From Aureispira sp. CCB-E (GTDB lineage Bacteria; Bacteroidota; Bacteroidia; Chitinophagales; Saprospiraceae): a stretch of DNA of 64,000 bases. A model generated the notes under the pieces. It did no database searches and was not told where the DNA came from. It was given only the letters and a program-made list of their open reading frames with translations. The position numbers were made by a program, and so were the translations under genes. Below, one piece after another: positions 34,423 to 44,599 of the stretch. The DNA is taken from positions 4,774,001-4,838,000 of the forward strand of contig NZ_CP133671.1 in NCBI RefSeq assembly GCF_031326345.1, given 5' to 3'. Each line of letters opens with the position of its first letter. Position 1 is the stretch's first letter.

Positions 34423-36633
34423 CTATTCTTTTTCAATCAACTCAATTGCCTTTTCCAACAATTCATCCTTGCCATTTCTAATTCCCTTTATGGTCGGCAG
34501 TACTTCTACATCAGGTACAATACCAATACGCTGTGTTTCTGCTCCATTGGGATAATAAACCCCTATGCCCGAAATCATTGTACTTAGCCCACCAGGTAAA
34601 AGAATTTTAGAAACATTTCCATCGGCTCCCGCTGTTGTACTCCCAACAATTGTTGTATTGTGTCCTGCTCTAAATGCCATTGCCGTGTACTCTGCCTGAC
34701 TTTGAGACAACTCATTGACTAAGACGACTACTTTTCCTCCATAGAGGTCTCCAGAAGCAGGAATACTCAACGGACTAGTGTATGTAAATTCACCAGGATT
34801 ATTGACATTCCCTTTTGTAAATTTCACAAAAGGGGTTGGGCTTGATACCAAATAAGACCCTAGCAAAAAAGGAACAAATGTAGATGGATAATTTCTAATA
34901 TCAATAACCACCCCTTTGGTGTGTGCAAACAAATTTTTGATCGCCTCTATATCTTCAGATTGAATGGTTGCCAACGTAATATAACCAATCTCATCGCTCA
35001 GCAACTTGTAACACTTGCCTTCCTTTTTTCGATACCAAGCATAATAATTCAATGACTTAGGGTCATATAAAGTCAACATCTTGGTACTTACTTTTCCATC
35101 TTGTTCGTATTCTATTTTCACCTTTTGGTCATTAGAACGTAAAATATCTCTTGAAATATCTCTCAAACGAGTAGGTTGATTAGACGCAGGATAATAAGGT
35201 GCCTTTTCTTTAACAAGAGCTTCAACGGGTGTTCCATTTATTTTAGTAATAACGGCTCCTATATTCAGTCCTACGGATGCTTTGTGTTCTAAATTATAAT
35301 AATCTACGACGACTAATTGATTCTCAATAAATCGAGTATGAATAGGAGGGTAATACTTTCCCTTCCATTCCATAATTTTATTATTGCCTCCCCAAAGATT
35401 GGCATGTGTGTCTTGAATATCGCCAATCATTTGCACAGCTGCCAACTCATATTCCAATTCATCTTGTGCCTCAATAAATTTAGGAATGTATGTTTTCAAA
35501 GCTTCATTCCAGTCTTTATCCATTAAATGCTTGTAAGGGAAGTAGTAATGAATCATATTCCAATACTTAAAAGCGGCTAATAGCCGAAAGCCAGTATCGG
35601 GGTAAGGCATATTTTCATAAGCATTTTCGTGCAAAAATTTAGGATTGCCAACTCCTACTGCCATTTCCACATAATAATTTTCACCTTGGTGCCGATTCTT
35701 GTAAATCTCTTCTAATTTTTTTTGTAGTTTTTTGCCTATACTAGAGTCGTGCACCCAAGCCAAATCTGGTTTGAGCAAAGCATCCGTTTCTGTTGAAGCA
35801 CAATCGTTACAAGTTTTTAGACCACCATATTTTGATAGCCATTTGAGCAGGTAACGATCCCGCATTCTATCATCGGTTATGTTCAAGTACTGCGGCAACA
35901 TACGGAACAACTCAAAATCCCAATTATAATTTCCTTTGGCTACTTTAGGATGATGGTATTTCATTAACCCCCAAATACGCCCTAACAATTCTAAATTAGC
36001 AACATTTTGTTCGTTGATAACAATGGACGTTATTGCTGACCCTTTAATAAACTCTTTGTCTAAAGCAGCTGGTAAGCGTTTCCTTTTTACCTCTTTTAAT
36101 GTTTGCACATCCTCGCCATCAATTGTCAATACAAAATCATCAAACCAAGCTTCCCCTTGTCCAACAAGAATGCCTGCTACAAAAATCTGTTCTCCTTCTT
36201 CTGGATAAGGCAATTCGATACTATATTTTTTCCAATCCTTTGTCCCCTTAATTCCTTGGCTTTGCATATTATCAAAAGCCAAACTCGTTCCATTTCCGTC
36301 AATTCTCAACAGCAATCCCGCAAATCCATCGGCAACATTCTTTATTTTCATAAATCCTTCTAACTTAATCTTCTTCCCTTCGTATTTGGCTGGAATATGA
36401 TAAGCTATTGAACCAAAATTCAAATCGCTTTCTGTAGACACAATCTTTGCGGCATAATTACCTGAATATCCTTTTTCACTAACCCCCAACTGATAATCGC
36501 CCCATTGAAGCCATCCATCAGGCAATGGTTTATCTGTTGTTTTTTTCTCAAAATTCAAATTAAACTTAGCGCTATCTTGACCATACGCACTTAGGCAAAT
36601 CAAATGGAATAGTATCCAACAAAAATTTTTCAT
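34423..36633 (-). CDS. S41 family peptidase (C-terminal processing protease-like)
   Basis: This 736-residue exported protease is read from the ATG at 36633 (MKNFCWILFHLICLSAYGQ, a signal peptide); an upstream ATG at 36690 would hide it. Residues 25-190 form a beta-sandwich that may bind carbohydrate or protein (FNLNFEKKTTDKPLPDGWLQ). A helical region follows, then a PDZ-like part (GAVITKINGTPVEALVKEK). The S41 catalytic domain shows IGYITLATIQ, GVVIDIRNYP and the nucleophile serine in NELSQSQAEYTAMAFRAG. It is much longer than CtpA and resembles Bacteroidota S41 surface proteases with a tricorn-like layout. Confidence 0.85.
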   Translation of the reverse strand: MKNFCWILFHLICLSAYGQDSAKFNLNFEKKTTDKPLPDGWLQWGDYQLGVSEKGYSGNYAAKIVSTESDLNFGSIAYHIPAKYEGKKIKLEGFMKIKNVADGFAGLLLRIDGNGTSLAFDNMQSQGIKGTKDWKKYSIELPYPEEGEQIFVAGILVGQGEAWFDDFVLTIDGEDVQTLKEVKRKRLPAALDKEFIKGSAITSIVINEQNVANLELLGRIWGLMKYHHPKVAKGNYNWDFELFRMLPQYLNITDDRMRDRYLLKWLSKYGGLKTCNDCASTETDALLKPDLAWVHDSSIGKKLQKKLEEIYKNRHQGENYYVEMAVGVGNPKFLHENAYENMPYPDTGFRLLAAFKYWNMIHYYFPYKHLMDKDWNEALKTYIPKFIEAQDELEYELAAVQMIGDIQDTHANLWGGNNKIMEWKGKYYPPIHTRFIENQLVVVDYYNLEHKASVGLNIGAVITKINGTPVEALVKEKAPYYPASNQPTRLRDISRDILRSNDQKVKIEYEQDGKVSTKMLTLYDPKSLNYYAWYRKKEGKCYKLLSDEIGYITLATIQSEDIEAIKNLFAHTKGVVIDIRNYPSTFVPFLLGSYLVSSPTPFVKFTKGNVNNPGEFTYTSPLSIPASGDLYGGKVVVLVNELSQSQAEYTAMAFRAGHNTTIVGSTTAGADGNVSKILLPGGLSTMISGIGVYYPNGAETQRIGIVPDVEVLPTIKGIRNGKDELLEKAIELIEKE

Positions 36634-37010
36634 GCTTACTTTTTTTAGGTTATAACAATCCATCAACAACTTTTTCTCTGCAATAATCAACCAATTATAA
36701 GGCTAATGATTAGGCGTAAAGTGCCACCTTAATTTATAGATGATATAATTGATAGTAGTTAGCTACGCTGCTACTTCGTGGTCGTTGATTAGTATTGATT
36801 GAGGAATTGAATTATTATACATAGATAATTGAACAATTGGTTGCATCGTTGAGGGAGATGCTTGTTTTTGTAAAACAATATGGGGTCACATGATAGATAT
36901 ATTCCCCAAAAGCAAACAGGTTATCACTTTTTAAAAAAATTTCTTCTTTACCAATAGAATAGCTTTACACTAGAGAAATCTAAATCAATTATTTGTGCAA
37001 CTAAAAACAC
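36634..37010. other. Gene-free stretch with element copy h
   Basis: This 377-base region between the S41 start and the CorA stop contains repeat copy h (36753-36797) and otherwise no supported frame. It includes the expected leader of the S41 gene. Confidence 0.5.
36753..36797. mobile_element. MITE-like inverted-repeat element, copy h (short)
   Basis: This 45 bp form starts TAGTAGTTAGCTACG, has one core unit (GCTGCTACTTCGTGG) and ends with GTATTG. The opposing arm is missing. A 5 bp direct repeat ATTGA abuts both ends (36748-36752 and 36798-36802), weaker support than in the other copies. The start up to GTCGTTGATTA is identical to the beginning of copy d. Confidence 0.6.
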
Positions 37011-38078
37011 TTAAAACCATTTTTTTAATTTAAAGTAAATCAACATTCCTACGGCTACCACAATCATAACTACCCACATGATAAAGTAACTATATCGGTA
37101 TTTTAATTCAGGAATATAATCGAAGTTGGTTCCATAAATTCCTGCAATGAATGTCAGCGGAATGAAAATGACAGAAAACACCGTTAGGAATTTCATAATA
37201 TCGTTTAACTTACTACTGATCGTGGTATGGTATATATTCAATTGATCCGATAAAATTTCTCGGTAACTATCGGTTAACTCTGTCGCATGATTAATATTGT
37301 CCTCCAATTCTTTAAGATGAATAACAATATCCCCTTCTCCTATTAAATCAGAATCTAGCTTATTAAATGCCAGAATCATTTCTTTAGCAGGCTTGATGTT
37401 CTTTCTTAAAAAGTTAAGTTCACGCTTGTAAGCATTAATTTTTTCAACAACAGCTTGGCTTGGGTCATTCAACAAATACTCCTCTAAGGATTCAATTTTT
37501 TGTCCAAGTACTCCAATAATATAAATATAATTATCTATAACAATATCCAACAAAGCAAAAGCAAGATAGTCCGTCCCTCCATTTCTAATGCGTTTTTTTT
37601 GTTTCCTAATCCGATCACGCACGGGTTCAAAAACATCGCCATCCTTCTCTTGAAAAGAAATCAGCACACTAGGAGTTATAATCAAGCTCAAATTTTCAAC
37701 CGTAATCATATCGGAATCTGCATCATGTTGCAACATTTTGATAGATAAAAAAATACAATTATCATGCTCTTCTACTTTAGGTCTAGCTTGTGTGTTGAGT
37801 ACATCCGCCAAAATAAGGTGTTCCAAATGAAATCCAGCAGCCAATTCCTCCATAATAGATGTATTGTGCAAGCCATCTATGTTAAACCAAGTGACCGTAT
37901 CCTTCTCTTGAAAAGATAAAACATCTTTTACCTCATTCACAACATTTTCAATAAGATTAACAGCATCAAAGTCTATGACACGCAAACGAACTTCACTAAC
38001 TTTTGGCTTTCCTCGGAATAACAGATCGTCAGGAGCCAAGCCTATTTCTTCTTTCTTTTTTTTAATAAACCTTGCCAT
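37011..38078 (-). CDS. corA: CorA-like magnesium/cobalt transporter
   Basis: This is a 355-residue CorA family channel. The long N-terminal domain is cytosolic (TWFNIDGLHN, QARPKVEEHDNCIFLSIKML), followed by the long stalk helix and two C-terminal membrane helices. The selectivity loop reads YGTNF where the standard is YGMNF. The C-terminus ends in basic residues as usual. It should import Mg2+ or other divalent cations. It stands alone on the leftward strand. The T in place of M is also seen in the family's zinc-type relatives, so the ion is uncertain. Confidence 0.88.
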   Translation of the reverse strand: MARFIKKKKEEIGLAPDDLLFRGKPKVSEVRLRVIDFDAVNLIENVVNEVKDVLSFQEKDTVTWFNIDGLHNTSIMEELAAGFHLEHLILADVLNTQARPKVEEHDNCIFLSIKMLQHDADSDMITVENLSLIITPSVLISFQEKDGDVFEPVRDRIRKQKKRIRNGGTDYLAFALLDIVIDNYIYIIGVLGQKIESLEEYLLNDPSQAVVEKINAYKRELNFLRKNIKPAKEMILAFNKLDSDLIGEGDIVIHLKELEDNINHATELTDSYREILSDQLNIYHTTISSKLNDIMKFLTVFSVIFIPLTFIAGIYGTNFDYIPELKYRYSYFIMWVVMIVVAVGMLIYFKLKKWF

Positions 38079-38220
38079 CTTTTTTATTTAGTCGTTTGTT
38101 GATTTATTCAATGTTTTGTAAAAAACACTCAGAGCGGTACAGCTAACTAAGTAATCGTTCAAAAAGATAACAAGTCAAACAGCCTTCTTATTTTTTCTGA
38201 CCTCTTACTTAACGCACTAA

Positions 38221-38248
38221 AAAAGCCATCCTCAAAATCGAGATGGCT
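38221..38248 (-). terminator. Terminator after the coiled-coil gene
   Basis: On the reverse strand AGCCATC/GATGGCT (38224-38230 and 38242-38248) forms a stem with an extra CTC/GAG pair, followed by a T run. It lies about 60 bases after the stop at 38311. Confidence 0.7.
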
Positions 38249-38310
38249 ATTCATAATTTGCTAAAGCACGTAATTCTTAGCAAATTGTTCTACTATTTAC
38301 AAAATAGGCA

Positions 38311-40293
38311 CTATGCCTCTTTGGCAGCTAGTTCTTTAGCTTCTAAAACCCACTGATCAATACGGTCGGTAGAAGCCTCTACAACTTGATGCAGCAAAGC
38401 TCTATTTTCATCCGAAAGATTCGCTAATTCTGAATAAGTATAAATACCAAAATCGTTTAATATTTCTGCTGCTGTCATTGTCAACCCTTCGATAGCCTTT
38501 AGGTTATCTTTTTTCTGTTGATCCATCAACTGCTGTACTGTATTAGAATTACTGTGTTCTTGAAGTTGTTGTTCCAAGGTTTCTATTTTTTCTTGATAAG
38601 CCAACTTCTCTTGTTCAAATTGTTTTAGCTGCTCTTCTTGAGCTTGAGCGTTTTTCTTCAATCGATTAATTACCTTAATCAATTTAGCTTGATCAGGAGT
38701 AGCCCCTCCTCCCATCTCTTCTAAAGTTTGAATTCTAGCTAACAATTCATTTTTAGAAAACTCCAAAGAACGTTTTTCTGACTTTATCTCCAACAAAACT
38801 TTGTTTAGCTTCTTATTTTCTTTGCGCACCAGTTCCAATTCGCTCATGACTTGCTCCTGAAAATTTTCATGTTGGTAGTTGATTCGCTCTTTTTCTAGTC
38901 GAGTCGATGAAAGTTCTTTGTTTACTTGAAAATAACGCTCTTTTAAATTTTCAAACGCATCATTCAAAGCATCCATTTCACCACCAGACAAAGACAGTTC
39001 TTTTTCATAACGTTTTCGAGTCTTTTCCAGCTCCAACATCAGCTGTTTTTTATTTTCTTCTAGTTCAGCTGCTTTTTCTTTATGTTGAGACATTTCCGCC
39101 GTTGAAGCTTCTAAACGATCCACCCAAGTTTTAGCATCCTTCTCCAATTCAGAATATTTCTCAATAGTCGATTGTTTGTATTCTTTGTAGGCAACCTCTA
39201 AGTTTTGTTTTTCTTCTACCGTATTGTGATAAGCATCTTCTAAATCAGAATGTTTTTCTTGAAGAGAACTAAATCGTTCATCTAGTAATTGCTCTCTTTT
39301 TTGAATCGAACTATAATCATTTTCTAAATCTTTAAAATGCTCTTGAATCTGCGCCAACTCTTCTGCTGCTGCTTTTCGTTGCGCTTCCAGTTCAGCGGTC
39401 AATTGTTGGTGATTTGATTCTAGATTAGAATATGCCTCTGCATATTCGTTTGTATATTGTGTAGATTGTTCCAGTTGAGATTGGAGAGATTTGAGGTGAC
39501 CGCTCAGTTTCTCTATTTCAGAACCTGTACTAATTTGATAACTTTCATAAGCTTTTGCCAATTCCGTTTTTTCTTGTTCAGACTCCTCATAAGAGAGATT
39601 TAGATTTTGGTACTTCTCCTGCCATTCGGTCAAACGCTCGTTGTAAGTAGTTGCTTTATCTTTTAATTCTTTATAATCCGTTTTTAGTTCTGCCATGGAA
39701 GCATTAACCACTTCCATTTCCTCGTTTGCCTCTTCCAATTCTGTCGAGAGCTTAGCATTTTCTTCTTTTAATTGAGATAAGCTTTCCTGTAATTTTTCAT
39801 TGATACGATTCGACTTTGCCAATTGGAACTTCACCGTTTCATAACCATCATTTGCTTTTTTGGTTTTGATACGGAGTTCTTTGATTTCATTTTCTTTCTT
39901 GTCTTTATAATTGTCAAAATCCATCTGCAACTCCTTATGCCTGTTGTTATTTCCAGACATATCCCGTTCCAGACGTTCGTAATCCATTTTGAGACCATCT
40001 AGCGTACTTTCAGCAGCAACCAAAGCCGTATCGACATCCAGTTTACTATTATAAAGCTCATCGTATCGCTTTTTCATTTTTTCTAAATCTCGTTTTGCTT
40101 TTTCAGCAGCGGCAGCATTCTCAGCAGCATTTCCATCTCCACCAGGAGCTGAAACAGGCTTAGCAGAGGCATGATTGTTAACTGGTTGCAAGAACCACGC
40201 TAACATATATCCCATTACAGCTGCTCCAAGCATAAATCCCAAAACCATTATCCAACAAGACATATTACGTATACAATTAGTTTGGTCATTCAA
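38311..40293 (-). CDS. Membrane-anchored long coiled-coil protein with C-terminal helix-hairpin-helix domain
   Basis: This 660-residue protein has one transmembrane helix near the N-terminus (WIMVLGFMLGAAVMGYMLAWF), a Gly/Ala-rich linker and about 500 residues of continuous coiled coil rich in Glu, Lys, Leu. The last 60 residues (IEGLTMTAAEILNDFGIYTY onward) look like a helix-hairpin-helix pair of the DUF4332 type. This suggests a long rod from the inner membrane, pointing into the periplasm if the anchor is N-in. It is followed, 64 bases upstream on the same strand, by an OmpA-like gene, so the two may form an envelope-spanning complex. Confidence 0.72.
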   Translation of the reverse strand: MNDQTNCIRNMSCWIMVLGFMLGAAVMGYMLAWFLQPVNNHASAKPVSAPGGDGNAAENAAAAEKAKRDLEKMKKRYDELYNSKLDVDTALVAAESTLDGLKMDYERLERDMSGNNNRHKELQMDFDNYKDKKENEIKELRIKTKKANDGYETVKFQLAKSNRINEKLQESLSQLKEENAKLSTELEEANEEMEVVNASMAELKTDYKELKDKATTYNERLTEWQEKYQNLNLSYEESEQEKTELAKAYESYQISTGSEIEKLSGHLKSLQSQLEQSTQYTNEYAEAYSNLESNHQQLTAELEAQRKAAAEELAQIQEHFKDLENDYSSIQKREQLLDERFSSLQEKHSDLEDAYHNTVEEKQNLEVAYKEYKQSTIEKYSELEKDAKTWVDRLEASTAEMSQHKEKAAELEENKKQLMLELEKTRKRYEKELSLSGGEMDALNDAFENLKERYFQVNKELSSTRLEKERINYQHENFQEQVMSELELVRKENKKLNKVLLEIKSEKRSLEFSKNELLARIQTLEEMGGGATPDQAKLIKVINRLKKNAQAQEEQLKQFEQEKLAYQEKIETLEQQLQEHSNSNTVQQLMDQQKKDNLKAIEGLTMTAAEILNDFGIYTYSELANLSDENRALLHQVVEASTDRIDQWVLEAKELAAKEA

Positions 40294-40363
40294 TATTTCT
40301 TTTAGAAGAAACTTAAAATTTTAAGATTCCATAACTTACTCTTATGTGGTTCTAGTAAGTTAC

Positions 40364-41800
40364 TTACTTAAGCGAATCTATTTTTGGTGTATTTATCGTT
40401 CTTTTTGCGACCGAATCAACAGAGTTTTTTTTCTTTGTTTTTTTAACTAGATTCTTTTTTTTCTCTGTTTCCAAAGGTGGCAAAGCATATAGTTTAGGTT
40501 GACTTCCATCATAAGAAATAAACAAGTCTACCCTTCTATTAATTTGTTGGCCATATTTTGTATTCTCCTCTCCTAGAGGATGCGAATCCCCAGCAGTGGT
40601 TGTTTCTATACGATCTTCTAGTATACCATGCTTTTTCAAGAAGCCACGAACATACTCCGCTCTTTGGCTGCCATTAACAGCACTTTCCTCTTTTGTTTTA
40701 GATGGATTACTATGACCAACACAATAAATTTTGGCCTTTTTGTTCATACTAATATACAAAATTAAATCATTCATGTAAGCTTTTAGCTTATCATTCATGA
40801 TAATTTTGTTTGTTTTTTGACCAAAATCTTTGAAACGAAAAACCTGCATTTCCTTTAGTTCTTTTTCAATTTTGGCATATTTTCGGTCATATTGTTTCGC
40901 ACGTGTCGGTTGCAGCACGTCCAACTCAAATCCCATTGCATTGGGTAAAAACTTATTATAAAGTGCCGAATTAAACACCGCCAATCGTTCGTCTGCTACA
41001 CCTTTGATAGCAACTTGGCGAGCATCAGCCCCCAATTGCACCAATAAGCTTCGCATTTTGTTTGCTCTTGCCCATCCCAAATTTTCAAATACGGTACCAT
41101 TCCCTTCGTCCGGATGATTGTATCCTGTCAATATTAGTTGACGTTGAGGATTTTCTTTTAGGTAAGCAACTAGTTGCTTTAGCACATCCTCCATAGCAGG
41201 CGGTAGGCTTAGCAAAAAGTCAACACTAGCATAATTAAAAACAAAGTTATTATCTGCCTCTATTTTGAACTTTGTTGCTATATCCTCTACTTTAAAAGGA
41301 GCCATACAAGTAAAAAGAAATTCTATAGCTCCAAAAACCATTTTATTGTCAACATCTACCAATAAATTTTTTCGCAGCCCAGCTTCTACGGCAATTTGAT
41401 ATGCTGGCGTTTCGGAATTGACAAATAATTGTTGCCGAATTGCTTCTGCCCGTTCTCGCCCCAATTGGGCACCACCAGATTCATTCTCTGTAAAAAGACC
41501 TCTAATCGTCACCTTTTTGATAGGATTAGATTTGACGTAACGCACCACTTCCATCAACTGTTCGCTAACTTCTTGATAAAGGATTGGTTTCGCACTATTT
41601 TCAGGAAAAAGTATCGTTTTTTGAGTTTCGAGACGAAAAGCATTTCCATCTTCAATCAACATTGTGCCTCCAAGAGCGCCATTATAACTATCTACGCTTG
41701 TACCACAACAATTCTCAGAGAACAAATAGCTTCCTGCTGCTACCCAAGCCATCAGCCCTATAGCAGTTATCAAAGCGTATAAACTATTTCTTCTTTGCAT
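40364..41800 (-). CDS. Protein with three OmpA-like peptidoglycan-binding domains
   Basis: This 478-residue protein has an N-terminal membrane helix (ALITAIGLMAWVAAGSYLF) and three successive OmpA-like folds. Domain 1 (about 50-160) shows IRGLFTENE and LGRERAEAIRQQL. Domain 2 (about 180-290) shows LTGYNHPDEGNGTVFENLG and WARANKMRSLLVQLGAD. Domain 3 (about 330-440) shows VGHSNPSK, SQRAEYVRGFL and NRRVDLFISYD, the most standard. The lysine-rich C-terminus is probably disordered. It lacks a beta-barrel. Its gene precedes the coiled-coil gene. Confidence 0.75.
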   Translation of the reverse strand: MQRRNSLYALITAIGLMAWVAAGSYLFSENCCGTSVDSYNGALGGTMLIEDGNAFRLETQKTILFPENSAKPILYQEVSEQLMEVVRYVKSNPIKKVTIRGLFTENESGGAQLGRERAEAIRQQLFVNSETPAYQIAVEAGLRKNLLVDVDNKMVFGAIEFLFTCMAPFKVEDIATKFKIEADNNFVFNYASVDFLLSLPPAMEDVLKQLVAYLKENPQRQLILTGYNHPDEGNGTVFENLGWARANKMRSLLVQLGADARQVAIKGVADERLAVFNSALYNKFLPNAMGFELDVLQPTRAKQYDRKYAKIEKELKEMQVFRFKDFGQKTNKIIMNDKLKAYMNDLILYISMNKKAKIYCVGHSNPSKTKEESAVNGSQRAEYVRGFLKKHGILEDRIETTTAGDSHPLGEENTKYGQQINRRVDLFISYDGSQPKLYALPPLETEKKKNLVKKTKKKNSVDSVAKRTINTPKIDSLK

Positions 41801-41860
41801 TTAATTGTATATTTTTTGACAACTATTGGTTACAACCAAAATGATACAATAGACATTATT

Positions 41861-44365
41861 TTATTGAAATTCTTGTGCAAAAATAATGCGCTCAGGTGCA
41901 TCATCTGGTGTTTTCATAAAGAGCAATTTATAATGCTCTCCTTTAGACCATTTGTCTAACATATTTTTATAATAATAACTTCCAGGGTTTTCGGACTGTC
42001 CTCCAGGATAAATACCATATGCATTAATTTCATCTCCTAACTCCACCACCATTCTCCAAGAAGGTCCAGGGCGTTTATTCAAAGCATTTAATGTAGAACC
42101 ATGACCATCTGAAGGTATATCGTCAACACTAAACGCTTTTAACGTTGATAAATGCTGAACAATAGATCCTCTTTGCTCCTTCCATTTAAGAATTGCTCCA
42201 GTACTGCTATCTCTTGGAACAGCCTTACACATTTTTTGAAAAGCTAATGTGAAGACATCGGCTATATACTCTCGTTGGTCTGTTGCTACTATATCTATTA
42301 CGATATTTGCTGTATCTCGTTTCAACAAATGTAATAAATTATATTCCTCTGGCAATACAATCTCCTGCTTATCAGCCTTTTCCTTTTTCAACGCTATAAT
42401 TTCATCATACACCAGATACTCCAAAGTATCGAACCACATTTCAAAAATTGTAGGTTCTATTTGATCTTTGGTGTATTTATAATCCCAATCTTTTAGTTGG
42501 TGCCAAACCTCTAACTCGTCTTTATTTAACGCCCCTTTTTGAATATGCAACTTCAACAAGTCCATAAAATCTTCGGCTTTGACACTGTAAGCATCGTACT
42601 GCAAGGCCATCATATCTTCTACCGTAATGCTATCCATTTCCGCTAAACGCCGATTCAAATAGCGTCCTCGATACTCTTCAAAATAACCATAATAGTCATA
42701 AGGATATAACGCAGGATTGACAGAATGTTGATTCGCAGAAGCAACAAAATTCTTGGCAGGATTGTATTCGTGTGGAATATCTTTTTGAGGAATAAAACCA
42801 GGCCACAACTCCTTGGAGCTTGTTCCTTGTTGCACAAAACGTCCTTGCATTTCTTTGCGTAATGGCAATTTTCCTTGTGTCCAAAGTGCTATATCTCCAT
42901 TTTTAGCAGCAAACACAATATTTTGAGCAGGACAGGCAAAATGACGGATGGCATCTTTATAATCGTTGTAATTTTTACTCTTTACTAATTTCAAAAATGT
43001 AAGTGGCTCCGTAGAAGGATCGTGCAACGTCCATCTCAATACAAAATCTTGATTTCCGACACTATGCGCCACTGGACCAAAATGAGTCATATAGATGGTG
43101 TCAAAAACCGAAGGAGCATCTCGAACCTTTATTTCCTCAACAATAATACTAGATTTCTTATAAGTACTGTCAAACCAATATTCTGATTTGGTCTCGTCTT
43201 TCCATTGAATTGCATACCAATCTTTTACGTCATGGCTAACGTTGGTAACTCCCCAAGCAATATTTTCATTAAAGCCAGAGATTACTCCAGGAGCTCCAGG
43301 CAAAGAAGCCCCATAACTATTAAACTCTGGGGTACTTAATTGAATTTCAAACCAAATTGAAGGCAAGTTTAGTTTTAAATGAGGATCGTTGCAAAGGATA
43401 GGATTCCCCGAAACCGTTTTTGCACCAGATACAGCCCAGTTGTTACTTCCTATTCCTTTAGGTGAAAAAGCCCTTGTTAAGCTATCCATCCCCAATTCTC
43501 CCAAATACAAACTAATTGGATTTGTCTCATCTATTACAACAGGCTTCACATAATTCATAGAATCCAGAATAATAGGCGATTGCTCTTCAAAATACTCTGC
43601 ATATAAATTATTAAATTGCTCCAAGCCAATTTCTTTTAAGACATTGGTCAACTCAAAATCATGGTCTCGCTCTGTCAACATTCGCCCCATATTTTTTAAC
43701 AACAAGGCTGTTTTGAGAGGCGTCCAAGGCTCTGGCTTATAATTTTGCAGCTTATAAAACAAAGGCAAATCATCATAAGAAAGTGAGTTGATATAAGCAT
43801 TGACTCCATCTGAGTAACTATTTAAGGCCTTGTATTTTTCAGGTTCTTTAGACCAAAGCTCAACAGAACGTCGAGCACCTAATGGCAATCCCAAACGACG
43901 AGTTTCAATATCTTTTTTGATCAAAATTTTGCGGAAATGTTCGGTCGTTCCCAAAATTTCTGCCAACCGACCAGCTGCGGCATGTGTTTGTAATTCCATT
44001 TGCCACAATCGCAAAGAAGCGGTCACATAACCTTGCGCAAAAGTTGCATCCTCTATGTTCGCTGCAAATATATGCGGCACCATTCTATCATCGTACTTGA
44101 CCTGAACAGGCGCAGAAAGTGTTTCGTGATAAATTGTAGTTTTCAAAGCAGGTGTTTTTCCCTCTGCATTTTGCCAAAAACCATGAGAAGGACTCAATAA
44201 TTTGCCTATTGGCGGAATAAATTGCTCAGTGCTTGCTACAACCATAAGGTTGCCATCTTTATCTTTAGTGCTTTTTTCTGGCTCTCCTGTTTGACGAGCA
44301 GATCCCAATGCCCAAATAAATGCTATCGTGATTGTTAAAGAAAGGAATAACTTAAGAAAACTCAT
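41861..44365 (-). CDS. Penicillin acylase family (Ntn-hydrolase) amidase
   Basis: This 834-residue exported precursor should process itself into two chains. It has a signal peptide at the start (LKLFLSLTITIAFIWALGSA). The catalytic nucleophile is Ser307 in GIGSNNWAVSGAKTVSG, the beginning of the beta chain, followed by GNPILCNDPHLKLNLPSIW. The alpha chain lies before it. Family members cut acyl groups from beta-lactams, N-acyl-homoserine lactones or other acylamides; which one cannot be told. It is single; the nearest genes are the OmpA-like gene and the ABC1 kinase. Confidence 0.88.
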   Translation of the reverse strand: MSFLKLFLSLTITIAFIWALGSARQTGEPEKSTKDKDGNLMVVASTEQFIPPIGKLLSPSHGFWQNAEGKTPALKTTIYHETLSAPVQVKYDDRMVPHIFAANIEDATFAQGYVTASLRLWQMELQTHAAAGRLAEILGTTEHFRKILIKKDIETRRLGLPLGARRSVELWSKEPEKYKALNSYSDGVNAYINSLSYDDLPLFYKLQNYKPEPWTPLKTALLLKNMGRMLTERDHDFELTNVLKEIGLEQFNNLYAEYFEEQSPIILDSMNYVKPVVIDETNPISLYLGELGMDSLTRAFSPKGIGSNNWAVSGAKTVSGNPILCNDPHLKLNLPSIWFEIQLSTPEFNSYGASLPGAPGVISGFNENIAWGVTNVSHDVKDWYAIQWKDETKSEYWFDSTYKKSSIIVEEIKVRDAPSVFDTIYMTHFGPVAHSVGNQDFVLRWTLHDPSTEPLTFLKLVKSKNYNDYKDAIRHFACPAQNIVFAAKNGDIALWTQGKLPLRKEMQGRFVQQGTSSKELWPGFIPQKDIPHEYNPAKNFVASANQHSVNPALYPYDYYGYFEEYRGRYLNRRLAEMDSITVEDMMALQYDAYSVKAEDFMDLLKLHIQKGALNKDELEVWHQLKDWDYKYTKDQIEPTIFEMWFDTLEYLVYDEIIALKKEKADKQEIVLPEEYNLLHLLKRDTANIVIDIVATDQREYIADVFTLAFQKMCKAVPRDSSTGAILKWKEQRGSIVQHLSTLKAFSVDDIPSDGHGSTLNALNKRPGPSWRMVVELGDEINAYGIYPGGQSENPGSYYYKNMLDKWSKGEHYKLLFMKTPDDAPERIIFAQEFQ

Positions 44366-44599
44366 ATAGGTTGCTGAATTGTAGTAACAAGTAGATATCT
44401 ATGAAACAAGTGTATGATTGATGGAACAAATAGGATTGTATAAAATAGAATACCATGTAGTAGTAGTTCCCTACCCAATACGAAAGAAAATTGGTGTTGA
44501 TAAAAAGCTAAACAACACAAAATTCTACATCTATTTCTTTTTAAGTGTTTCTTGAATTTTATAAATCCTTAGTTCATGTCAAAATAGGTCACAAGATAA

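Noticed and set aside
44440-44480. GTAGTAGTAGTTCCCTACC as a further copy of the inverted-repeat family
   Set aside because: Only a few bases match the core, and there are no arms or flanking repeats.
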